Below the pieces are notes generated by a model. The model saw only the letters and a program-made list of their open reading frames with translations, ran no database searches and had not been told where the DNA came from. DNA of 6,713 nucleotides from Patescibacteria group bacterium (GTDB taxonomy: Bacteria; Patescibacteria; UBA1384; JAMDBS01). Positions 1-5,506 of the stretch are shown in pieces. Position 1 is the first letter of the stretch. Each line of letters opens with the position of its first letter. The position numbers were made by a program, and so were the translations under genes. The DNA lies in contig JAMDBS010000104.1 of the NCBI GenBank assembly GCA_023487325.1, forward strand, positions 1-6,713. Reading direction: 5' to 3'.

Positions 1-503
1 GATAAGATGGAACGAGAAATATTTTCTTTTAAAGTAATGGGCTCTAACGAATATAAGCCGATTTCATTTATTTTGACTGTTAACTGATCGATATTAATCT
101 GCGAATTATCTTTTAATTGATTATATATTTTTTCTCGTTCCATCTTATCTTTGGGCAAATCCGCCGGATAAAGTTCTAGGGCAAAGGACGAACTATTTTT
201 CGCCAGAATCTGGCCGTTTTGATCATAAATTATACCCCTGGGCGCCTCGATCGAGCGGCTGCGAATGCGATTGCCTTCGGCAATATATTGATATTTTTCA
301 CCCTGAACAATTTGCAGATTCAAAAGCCGAAAAATTAATGTGAAGGCAAAAATAAAAATTAAAACATAAAAAAACAAAAAACCAGAACGACGGTGATCGT
401 TTTCTAATACATCTTTGGGCGCATCGGTGGCGGAATAATCATATTCTCTGCCCTGCTCGTTTTTTAGTTTACTGATTGCGGGAATATTGCCAAAAATATC
501 CAT
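1..503 (-). CDS. mrdA: Penicillin-binding protein 2 (MrdA), N-terminal part, cut by window edge
   Basis: PBP2 is the elongasome transpeptidase that crosslinks side-wall peptidoglycan outside the membrane. Only the first ~167 codons are present; the frame runs off base 1. I translated this frame by hand from the ATG at 503-501. It shows a ~40-residue charged cytoplasmic tail, a hydrophobic anchor (about residues 41-62, FLFFYVLIFIFAF...), then the family hallmark LNLQIVQGEKY followed by EAPRGIIYDQNGQILAKN (about residues 88-105), the start of the PBP dimerisation domain. The catalytic SxxK domain lies outside the window. It is last in the mreB-mreC-mreD-mrdA run, nine bases after mreD, and has no evident Shine-Dalgarno. 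The tail is longer than in many PBP2 proteins. FtsI/PBP3 shares this N-terminal architecture, but the mre context favours PBP2. The last six complete codons here fall in an inverted repeat (see findings) and may not be reliable. Confidence 0.9.
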   Translation of the reverse strand, partial: MDIFGNIPAISKLKNEQGREYDYSATDAPKDVLENDHRRSGFLFFYVLIFIFAFTLIFRLLNLQIVQGEKYQYIAEGNRIRSRSIEAPRGIIYDQNGQILAKNSSSFALELYPADLPKDKMEREKIYNQLKDNSQINIDQLTVKINEIGLYSLEPITLKENISRSIL

Positions 504-512
504 AAATATAAA

Positions 513-980
513 TTAGCTAATCTTTACTGCATCTTTTAATTTTAGTTTATTTTTTAATAGCAGATATAATAAAATTCCTACGATGGTGTTATATAAAATT
601 TCACCAATAAATATTGACCACTGAGAGCTGATAATAACAAAAATCAAGTCAAAAATTACGCTTGATATTAAAAATAGTCCTGTGGCAATAAAAAAATTAG
701 GGTCACTAAAAAATTTTTTCACCAAGTAAGAAATCAAAAAATATATCGCGAGTAAAGAAATCGTATAAATCCCGAATCTAAGCGGAGAAAATAAGTCGAG
801 AATAATACCGCCTATAGCCGCCCAAAATAAAGCGTCTCTGCTGCGTCCAACAAAAACTAAAACAACGGTAATAGTTAGAATTAAATTGGGAAATGCCTGT
901 AAAATTGCCAAATTCGGTAAAGTAGAAATTTGTAAAATACAGACCAATACGATTAATATAATGTTAATAAAAAGATACAT
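513..980 (-). CDS. mreD: Rod shape-determining protein MreD
   Basis: MreD is an integral membrane part of the elongasome, linking MreC and the cytoskeletal MreB to the PBP2/RodA synthase. The 155-aa product is almost entirely hydrophobic, with about five membrane segments (roughly residues 2-20, 28-44, 50-66, 70-90 and 98-142, the last possibly two). The MreD-like signature is the PNLILTI segment near residue 31 followed by AAIGGIILDLFSPLRFGIY (about residues 54-72), where the G...DLFSP motif is typical. The length fits the family (about 150-180 aa). Eight bases separate it from mreC upstream and nine from mrdA downstream, so co-transcription is very likely. No Shine-Dalgarno precedes the ATG. 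Sequence conservation in MreD is weak, so the call rests on the LDLFSP motif, topology and gene order together. Confidence 0.93.
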   Translation of the reverse strand: MYLFINIILIVLVCILQISTLPNLAILQAFPNLILTITVVLVFVGRSRDALFWAAIGGIILDLFSPLRFGIYTISLLAIYFLISYLVKKFFSDPNFFIATGLFLISSVIFDLIFVIISSQWSIFIGEILYNTIVGILLYLLLKNKLKLKDAVKIS

Positions 981-988
981 TTGATTTT

Positions 989-1765
989 TTATTTAATAAT
1001 AAAGACTAATTCTAATTTTCCTAATTCAATCGGAGATTTTACTGATGCTTTTTGAAAAATTTCCGATTGCATTGAAACTACTTTTTCTATCGTGCCAATT
1101 GGTAAACCAGCCGGAAATTCACCGCCTAAACCGCTCGTTAGCACGTTTTCTCCTATTTGAATTTGGGTATCTAAAGCAATATCTTCGATAATTAACCCAT
1201 TTAAACCGCCCTTTAAAAGCCCTGTGCCGCGTGAGTTTTGTAAGACAATTGGCAATAACGAAAAGTAATTAGCTATTAGCTCAATCTCTGCTGAAGTTGA
1301 ATCAACTTGAGAGATTTTGCCAATCATAAAACCTAAAGATAGAACAGGTTTATTTAAAGCAATGCCATCATTTTTTCCTTTATTGATTTTGAGCGACTGC
1401 AAAAAACCGGAAGGTGAACGACCAATAATTTGAGCGGGAATTAGTTCATAAGTTTGATTAGTTTGGGAAAAATTTATTTCTTTCTTTAGGATATCGTTCT
1501 CGTGACTTACTTCCTGTAATTGACTGATTTGTGATTTAAGCAAGGTATTTTCATCGGCTAATGCTTTGTTGTCTTTAGAGAGTGCTCGGATATTTTTAAG
1601 CAAGCGAAAAAAATTACTTACCTTGTTATTGGACTTTGTGAAAAACTGTGCCACTGGATAGGTAATCTCATGCATAACGCTTTTTATAGGTGATAAAAAT
1701 GGCGATAGAATAAATCCTAAAATTAAAATAACAATAATTGTAATCAAAAAGCCGTTTTTTTTCAT
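989..1765 (-). CDS. mreC: Rod shape-determining protein MreC
   Basis: MreC is a bitopic protein that forms periplasmic/extracytoplasmic filaments and activates PBP2. The 258-aa product has a short positively charged start (MKKNG), one membrane anchor (about residues 6-25), a heptad-like coiled coil (about 50-98, including ALADENTLLKSQISQLQE), and a beta-rich domain from about residue 105 to the end. That domain carries family landmarks: IIGRSPSGFLQSLKINKGKNDGI in the first half and ENVLTSGLGGEFPAGLPIG in the second. The length is at the short end of the normal range. It lies 24 bases after mreB and eight before mreD. No Shine-Dalgarno precedes its ATG, as in the other mre genes here. The two-lobed beta domain appears complete, so I expect a functional protein. 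Confidence 0.96.
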   Translation of the reverse strand: MKKNGFLITIIVILILGFILSPFLSPIKSVMHEITYPVAQFFTKSNNKVSNFFRLLKNIRALSKDNKALADENTLLKSQISQLQEVSHENDILKKEINFSQTNQTYELIPAQIIGRSPSGFLQSLKINKGKNDGIALNKPVLSLGFMIGKISQVDSTSAEIELIANYFSLLPIVLQNSRGTGLLKGGLNGLIIEDIALDTQIQIGENVLTSGLGGEFPAGLPIGTIEKVVSMQSEIFQKASVKSPIELGKLELVFIIK

Positions 1766-1789
1766 AAGTTTAGAATTGCAGCAAATTAA

Positions 1790-2833
1790 TTATTTTTTAA
1801 ACTCGGTTGGTAAGAGAACTTCGCGTAGATTATCCAAATCTTCTAAAACAACACCGGTGCCACGGACTACACACGTAAGCGGATCATCGGCAATTATAAC
1901 TGGATTAGCTGTAGATTCGCTTAATAATTTGTCCAAACCCCTTAGCAGCGCGCCGCCGCCAGCTAAATAAATGCCTTTTTCCATAATGTCGGCGATTAAT
2001 TCCGGGGGAGTTTCTTCAATAGTAGTTTTTACCGCTTCAACAATTTGCCCGATACATTTTGATAAAGCTTTTCTAATCTGTTCGTCATCTATCGTTAGCT
2101 CTTTGGGCAGACCACTAACTAAATCGCGGCCGCGAATTCTCATGGTAATTTTTTCTTTTATCGGCAGAGCTGAACCAGCCTCGATTTTAATTTTTTCCGC
2201 CATGCGATCACCGATTAATAAATTTAGTTCTTCGCGGCAGTATTCTTTGATAGCTTCATCCATTTCATTGCCAGCCACTCTAAGCGAGCGTGAAGCCACT
2301 ATTCCGCCTAAAGATATAACCGCTACCTCAGTTGTGCCTCCGCCGATATCCACAATCATACTACCGGTTGCTTCTTGAATGGGCATGCGCGCGCCGATAG
2401 CGGCAGCAACTGGCTCTTCAATTAAATAAACTTCCCGCGCGCCAGCGTTAATGGCTGCTTCTTCAACGGCGCGGCGCTCTACTTCAGTTACTCCATAAGG
2501 TATGCCGACTACGACGCGCGGACGGGGAAAAAGAGAAAATTTGGCGCGGTGCACTTTGGAAATAAAATATTTAAGCATCTGTTCGGTAACTTCAAAGTCG
2601 GAAATAACGCCATCGACAAGTGGTTTAATAGCCACAATATGCGCCGGGGTACGCCCCACCATTTTGCGCGCTTCCTCACCAATTGCCAAAACTTCTTTAG
2701 TTTTTTGATTAATTGCCACAACCGAAGGCTCGTTAATTACAATACCCCTGCCCTTAACATAAACGAGAGTATTAGCAGTGCCCAAATCTATTCCGATGTC
2801 CTGAGAAAATAAGCCAAAAAAATTATTGAACAT
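1790..2833 (-). CDS. mreB: Rod shape-determining protein MreB (bacterial actin)
   Basis: MreB is the ATP-dependent actin homologue that forms membrane-bound filaments and orients side-wall synthesis. The 347-aa product is full length. It starts with a hydrophobic, probably amphipathic membrane-targeting segment (MFNNFFGLFS). Phosphate-1 loop IGIDLGTANTLVYVKG is at residues 13-28, the EEPVAAAIG segment with the expected catalytic Glu at 139-147, phosphate-2 VDIGGGTTEV at 161-170, and the adenosine motif GIYLAGGGALLRGLD at 287-301. One oddity is IPYGVT at 111-116, where IPSGVT is usual. It is first in the mreB-mreC-mreD-mrdA run and follows a terminator, so its promoter should lie in 2834-2912. 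There is no Shine-Dalgarno; a weak -10-like TACTAA only five bases before the ATG suggests a leaderless or near-leaderless transcript. The Hsp70-like actin fold is shared with FtsA and DnaK, but the motifs and neighbours leave little doubt. Confidence 0.98.
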   Translation of the reverse strand: MFNNFFGLFSQDIGIDLGTANTLVYVKGRGIVINEPSVVAINQKTKEVLAIGEEARKMVGRTPAHIVAIKPLVDGVISDFEVTEQMLKYFISKVHRAKFSLFPRPRVVVGIPYGVTEVERRAVEEAAINAGAREVYLIEEPVAAAIGARMPIQEATGSMIVDIGGGTTEVAVISLGGIVASRSLRVAGNEMDEAIKEYCREELNLLIGDRMAEKIKIEAGSALPIKEKITMRIRGRDLVSGLPKELTIDDEQIRKALSKCIGQIVEAVKTTIEETPPELIADIMEKGIYLAGGGALLRGLDKLLSESTANPVIIADDPLTCVVRGTGVVLEDLDNLREVLLPTEFKK

Positions 2834-2838
2834 AAAAT

Positions 2839-2867
2839 TTAGTAAAATAAAAAAATCTATCTCTTAA
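2839..2867 (-). promoter_or_regulatory. Possible weak promoter for the mre operon
   Basis: On the minus strand, TTAAGA (2867-2862) and TACTAA (2844-2839) are 17 bases apart, and the MreB ATG begins five bases after the second element. The match to TTGACA/TATAAT is partial, and the region is so A+T rich that this could be chance. In its favour, the strong terminator just upstream means mreB needs its own start here. If this is used, the mRNA would begin at or just before the ATG. Confidence 0.3.
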
Positions 2868-2912
2868 GTTAATTTAGCAGATGAGATTCAAAAAGGCAAG
2901 AAAAACAATGAT

Positions 2913-2942
2913 AAAAAAATCCCCCACCTTACCAGTGAGGGA
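2913..2942 (-). terminator. Rho-independent terminator of the 290-aa membrane protein gene
   Basis: Read on the minus strand, an 8-bp stem TCCCTCAC / GTGGGGGA (one G-T wobble) with a 7-base loop is followed at once by seven T. It lies about 22 bases after the stop codon at 2965 and before mreB, so it separates the membrane protein gene from the mre operon. The opposite direction lacks a good T-run. Confidence 0.88.
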
Positions 2943-2964
2943 ATATTTTAGTTCATTTGATTTT

Positions 2965-3837
2965 TTACCAGATTCTCCCGAGAACTCTTATTTTGTATAT
3001 AAGAAGCAATCGACAAAGAATGACAGAAATTAATCCGCCGATGATGCCACCGAGAATTACCGACAATATCAACGGCTGTAAAAAGTGGGTGGCATATCCG
3101 ACTAAGACACCTATGGTGGCGCCAAATCCGGCGGCATTTCTTTCTTCGGAAAAAATCATAGTTAAAACCCTGCAAATTAGTCTAAACAACAATCTCAGTA
3201 AAAGGAAAATTCCCAAAATCCACCCAATTATAGTGGCTGTCATATATTTTTGCAATATAAGAATTAATCTCAAGCAAACCACGAGCTTTTTCGACCACGT
3301 CGCTTCGGCATAGTTATTTGGTAGATTTTCAGGATCTTCTGCCCAAATATTGAATGTTTTTACATCCATAATTTTTTGTTCAAGAAATATTCTAGTTCCG
3401 AGTAAACTTATCAATGCTCCAACGAGTAAGAGTATAACTGGTAATATATAACGTATAAATCGATCGGGGTTTTCGTCAAAAATATATGACAGCAACGGCT
3501 TATTAGCCATAATAGAAGAAGGGTAAAAGACCAGTAATATTGTTGCTGAAGCGGTTAAAAACAGCACTAAGAAATACAGCAAATTACCCACTACCCTAGA
3601 GAAAAAAGACACTGTTTCTTGCAGCTTATCCAAAAAGTCTGACCAATAGATATTCCGTGATCCCCAATCGGCCAATACCGACTTTGTAGCCTCAACCACT
3701 TCTTGCCAATCGTAAGCTAGCCAACCGACAACAAGTCCGATAATTAATCCTACCCACCAGAACATTGAATTAAGGGAAATTGCCACCAATGTTCCAATGA
3801 CTCCACCTTGTAGACCAGCCCAAAAACCCTGAGACAT
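2965..3837 (-). CDS. Uncharacterised multi-pass membrane protein (Patescibacteria-type)
   Basis: I do not know a function for this 290-aa protein. It is strongly hydrophobic: a glycine-rich pair of helices (about residues 8-42, with GLQGGVIGTLVAISLN then WWVGLIIGLVVGWLAYDW), and further membrane segments near 82-106, 128-148, 184-222 (probably two), 236-252 and 256-282. Soluble stretches lie at about 43-80, with amphipathic DWQEVVEATKSVLADWG, and at 150-183, which is charged (IWAEDPENLPNNYAEATW). No catalytic or transporter signature is visible. The N-terminal FWAGLQGGVIGT...FWWVGLIIG...GWLAYD pattern resembles an unannotated family I recall from other Patescibacteria; that is memory, not a search. 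The ATG at 3837 is well supported by GAGGTGAT just upstream. The gene is monocistronic, with its own promoter, 5'-UTR hairpin and terminator. It sits between two cell-wall blocks, but nothing ties it functionally to them. Confidence 0.8.
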   Translation of the reverse strand: MSQGFWAGLQGGVIGTLVAISLNSMFWWVGLIIGLVVGWLAYDWQEVVEATKSVLADWGSRNIYWSDFLDKLQETVSFFSRVVGNLLYFLVLFLTASATILLVFYPSSIMANKPLLSYIFDENPDRFIRYILPVILLLVGALISLLGTRIFLEQKIMDVKTFNIWAEDPENLPNNYAEATWSKKLVVCLRLILILQKYMTATIIGWILGIFLLLRLLFRLICRVLTMIFSEERNAAGFGATIGVLVGYATHFLQPLILSVILGGIIGGLISVILCRLLLIYKIRVLGRIW

Positions 3838-3842
3838 TTTTC

Positions 3843-3850
3843 ATCACCTC
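3843..3850 (-). promoter_or_regulatory. Shine-Dalgarno of the 290-aa membrane protein gene
   Basis: GAGGTGAT on the minus strand ends five bases before the ATG (3837-3835) and matches the 16S anti-SD well. It fixes the start codon. It stands out because the mre genes and ruvX in this window have no comparable site. Confidence 0.8.
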
Positions 3851-3861
3851 ATTTATAAAAG

Positions 3862-3898
3862 TACATTGCGTTTTTTTACAAGATTAAAACGCAATATA
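3862..3898 (-). promoter_or_regulatory. 5'-UTR hairpin ahead of the 290-aa membrane protein gene
   Basis: Arms 3862-3874 and 3886-3898 pair over 13 bp with one G-T wobble around an 11-base loop. The hairpin lies just after the -10 box at 3906-3901, so it would be the first structure in the mRNA, and ends 12 bases before the Shine-Dalgarno. No T-run follows, so it is not a standard terminator. It may stabilise the 5' end or bind a regulator. The structure is seen; the role is inferred. Confidence 0.5.
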
Positions 3899-3900
3899 AA

Positions 3901-3934
3901 ATCATACCATTTTTCTTTTCCTCTATTTTGTCAA
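3901..3934 (-). promoter_or_regulatory. Promoter of the 290-aa membrane protein gene (extended -10)
   Basis: The minus strand reads TGGTATGAT, a TATGAT -10 box (3906-3901) with a TG motif just upstream. A perfect TTGACA (3934-3929) lies upstream, but the spacer is 22 bases, longer than the usual 16-18, so the extended -10 may do most of the work. A 14-base stretch around this -10 is identical to that of the cassette promoter at 6139-6152. Confidence 0.6.
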
Positions 3935-3982
3935 ATAAAAAATATTAAAATTCTTCTGCTAAAAATAAACAGAAATTCTAAA

Positions 3983-4022
3983 AATGCCATAATATTTTGC
4001 GATCGCGAGATATTATGGCATT
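3983..4022 (-). terminator. 40-bp near-perfect palindrome, likely terminator of ruvX-mltG
   Basis: Thirteen perfectly paired bases per arm (3983-3995 with 4010-4022) continue through three pairs (T-G, T-A, T-G) into a GCGATCGC centre. It lies about 85 bases after the mltG stop. On the minus strand it is followed by TTT then AGAATTT, a modest T-run, so termination in that direction is plausible. The plus direction has no T-run. It could also be a protein-binding palindrome. Confidence 0.6.
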
Positions 4023-4106
4023 GTAGCAGTTTGAAATGTTAAGCGAAGCACTAAGTATGATAATTTTATATTAATTTCATGCTATATATTTTTTAATAAA
4101 TTAAAT

Positions 4107-4370
4107 TTACAAACCGTATTTTTGTTTATTAGCTGCGTGGTCGGCGGCAGTTTTGGCAAAATGCAAAATGCCGTCTTTATCAGACAAAAAATATAAATAA
4201 TCGGTTTTAGTGGGTTCTAAAACGGCCTTAATCGAATCGAGTCCGGGATTACAAATTGGACCGGGCGGTAAGCCAGTGTGAATATAGGTATTATAGGGAG
4301 AATCAACTTTAATGTCTTGACCAGAAAGTTGGTCTTTTACAACACCCAAGGCGTACAAAACAGTCGGGCA
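4107..4370 (-). pseudogene. mltG: MltG C-terminal part, out of frame with its N-terminal part
   Basis: This is the C-terminal end of the MltG (YceG) endolytic transglycosylase. It reads from the junction near 4362-4370 as [18 protein letters not shown], then [21 protein letters not shown], then [19 protein letters not shown] and HFAKT...ANKQKYGL at the stop. These are the closing motifs of the family in the expected order. It has no start codon or ribosome site of its own, and its frame is offset by one from the N-terminal part, with which it overlaps. Compared with known MltG, roughly 18-20 residues (the VFxNRL...G...LQSD stretch) are missing between the two parts. The missing DNA must be 1 mod 3 in length to explain the frame change. 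A sequencing or assembly error is as likely as real loss. Confidence 0.85.
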
Positions 4371-4978
4371 AGATTCTCTTCGGAAGTTTTAGCTTCTTTC
4401 TCAACTATCGAAGCTAAAATTATGGTATTGGCATCGATTTTTAGATCCTTGGTTTTAGTTTGAAAATTATTTTCCATTTTTTCCACTATATCTTGCGCAC
4501 TGGCTTTAACGGAAATTCGGTAAGTATCGGGAAAAAGGTACCCTTCTTTGCCTTGGGCTGCGGCTAAAAATTCGTCTTTAGTAACAATATCATTTTTCTC
4601 TAAATACTCGGCAATTTGTTTATTAGTCCAACCCTCCAAAATTGTGATTTTCTTCTCGGCGATATTGCCCTTTGCCAGATTAGAAACAATATCCGTTAAA
4701 CTCATATTGGTTTTTAAATAATACATTCCCGGCATTAAGGCTTTATGATTTAAATAATTATAGATTGTAAAAAGCCAAGGATATTTAATAAAACCTTTAT
4801 TTTTTAGATTATTAGCAATCTCAGTAGTTGATTGGCCTTCGGTAATTTCAAAAAAATATTCTTGAGTATTTTTACTGATTGGCTTTTTTAAATTAACGCC
4901 AACAAAAATAGCAATTGATACAATTATTACTACAACGACCGTTAATATAATAAGAATTATTTTATTTGTTTTGTTCAT
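4337..4978 (-). CDS. mltG: MltG endolytic murein transglycosylase, N-terminal part of a broken gene
   Basis: MltG is anchored in the membrane and cuts nascent glycan strands, setting their length. The 213-codon frame has a single membrane helix (about residues 7-29), a LysM-like subdomain (about 42-105, [21 protein letters not shown]), then [16 protein letters not shown] and the hallmark EGYLFPDTY (145-153). It reaches [11 protein letters not shown] (187-197), whose Glu193 matches, as I recall the family, the catalytic Glu of E. coli MltG. The frame then turns to noise (RLFCTPWVL) and stops. Typical proteins run well over 300 aa; here the rest continues in another frame at 4370-4107. The ATG overlaps the ruvX end by 17 bases, which suggests translational coupling, with no clear Shine-Dalgarno. 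As written, the product would lack part of its active-site domain and is probably inactive. Confidence 0.9.
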   Translation of the reverse strand: MNKTNKIILIILTVVVVIIVSIAIFVGVNLKKPISKNTQEYFFEITEGQSTTEIANNLKNKGFIKYPWLFTIYNYLNHKALMPGMYYLKTNMSLTDIVSNLAKGNIAEKKITILEGWTNKQIAEYLEKNDIVTKDEFLAAAQGKEGYLFPDTYRISVKASAQDIVEKMENNFQTKTKDLKIDANTIILASIVEKEAKTSEENLARLFCTPWVL

Positions 4979-5390
4979 TAATATGATAATTTAAATATTC
5001 TTCCAAAATTAACTGGGCGGATTTTTGATCGATTTTTTCTCGGTCTTTTTTAGAAATTTCTTTTTGTCCGCTTAACTTGATTAATCGCTCGGCTTCTTTG
5101 GAAGTTAAAAATTCATCAATAGTAAAAATTGGGATATTAATTTTTGTCTTTAAATTACTGATAAATTTATTAATATATTTTACTTGCTCGTTTTCTGCGT
5201 TATTTTCTAAATAGGGAATACCAATGATTATTTTTTTCACTTTTTCTTTATAACAAATGCTCACAATCTCGTCCAAAACTTGGGCTTCATTTTTATTTTG
5301 AATCGTCAAATATGGCTGGGAAATAATCCCGCTTGTAGATATCGCCACCCCGATTCTTTTTTTACCCACATCTAATCCCAAATACGCCAT
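4962..5390 (-). CDS. ruvX: RuvX/YqgF-family RNase H-fold nuclease
   Basis: YqgF/RuvX proteins have an RNase H fold and are described as pre-16S rRNA processing factors or Holliday-junction resolvases (RuvX); which applies here cannot be read from sequence. The 142-aa protein has the N-terminal GLDVGKKRIGVA (residues 5-16, with Asp7 expected in the metal site), the KKIIIGIPY strand (52-60), IDEFLTSKEAE (91-101) and DQKSAQLILEEYL (121-133, with Asp121). The length is normal. Two positions deviate: DEF where DER is usual, and IPYLENNAE where a glycine-rich LP...G.E loop is usual. It is first in a ruvX-mltG pair, overlapping mltG by 17 bases. The strong terminator upstream isolates it from the preceding gene, so it needs its own promoter. 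No Shine-Dalgarno is present; a TACAAT six bases before the ATG suggests a leaderless mRNA. Confidence 0.93.
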   Translation of the reverse strand: MAYLGLDVGKKRIGVAISTSGIISQPYLTIQNKNEAQVLDEIVSICYKEKVKKIIIGIPYLENNAENEQVKYINKFISNLKTKINIPIFTIDEFLTSKEAERLIKLSGQKEISKKDREKIDQKSAQLILEEYLNYHINEQNK

Positions 5391-5396
5391 ATCTGT

Positions 5397-5402
5397 ATTG
5401 TA
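5397..5402 (-). promoter_or_regulatory. Possible -10 box for ruvX-mltG, leaderless start
   Basis: TACAAT on the minus strand ends six bases before the RuvX ATG, which would put the transcription start at about the A of the start codon. The -35 position is occupied only by a poor TTCATT. Support comes from context: a terminator lies immediately upstream and there is no ribosome site to define a leader. Confidence 0.4.
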
Positions 5403-5426
5403 CTAAAAAATTAGGAAAAAATGAAT

Positions 5427-5460
5427 AAAAAAATCCCCCGGGGAAAAACCCAAGGGGATA
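5427..5460 (-). terminator. Strong rho-independent terminator of the variable-protein cassette
   Basis: On the minus strand, ATCCCCTTGGG and CCCCGGGGGAT pair over 11 positions with one T-G wobble and one mismatch around a TTTTT loop. Seven T follow immediately. It lies about 47 bases after the stop codon of the 192-aa gene and ends that transcript before ruvX. Confidence 0.9.
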
Positions 5461-5506
5461 AGGAACCAAGGATTCCAAAAGATTCAAGAATCCAAGATTC
5501 CCAGTG
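5461..5506 (-). repeat. Cluster of GAATC/GATTC short inverted repeats after the variable gene
   Basis: Between the stop codon and the terminator, the minus strand carries alternating GAATC and GATTC units (GGGAATC, GGATTC, GAATC, GGAATCC) and then GGTTCC. They can pair in several alternative small hairpins, for example GGATTC with GAATCC. In known DGRs a hairpin or cruciform sits just downstream of the variable region and promotes retrohoming; this position fits, but the link is an inference. Confidence 0.5.

Noticed and set aside
1776..2812. Several open frames on the plus strand opposite mreB
   Set aside because: They are antisense shadows of a full-length conserved gene, without ribosome sites or recognisable domains.
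2957..3313. Plus-strand and alternate minus-strand frames over the 290-aa gene
   Set aside because: The 290-aa frame has a promoter, Shine-Dalgarno, membrane topology and terminator; the others have none.
3999..4006. GCGATCGC as a cyanobacterial HIP1 element
   Set aside because: I see it as the centre of one palindrome, and nothing else here points to a cyanobacterium.
4278..4463. Plus-strand open frame across the mltG break
   Set aside because: It is antisense to recognisable MltG sequence on both sides and has no start signals.
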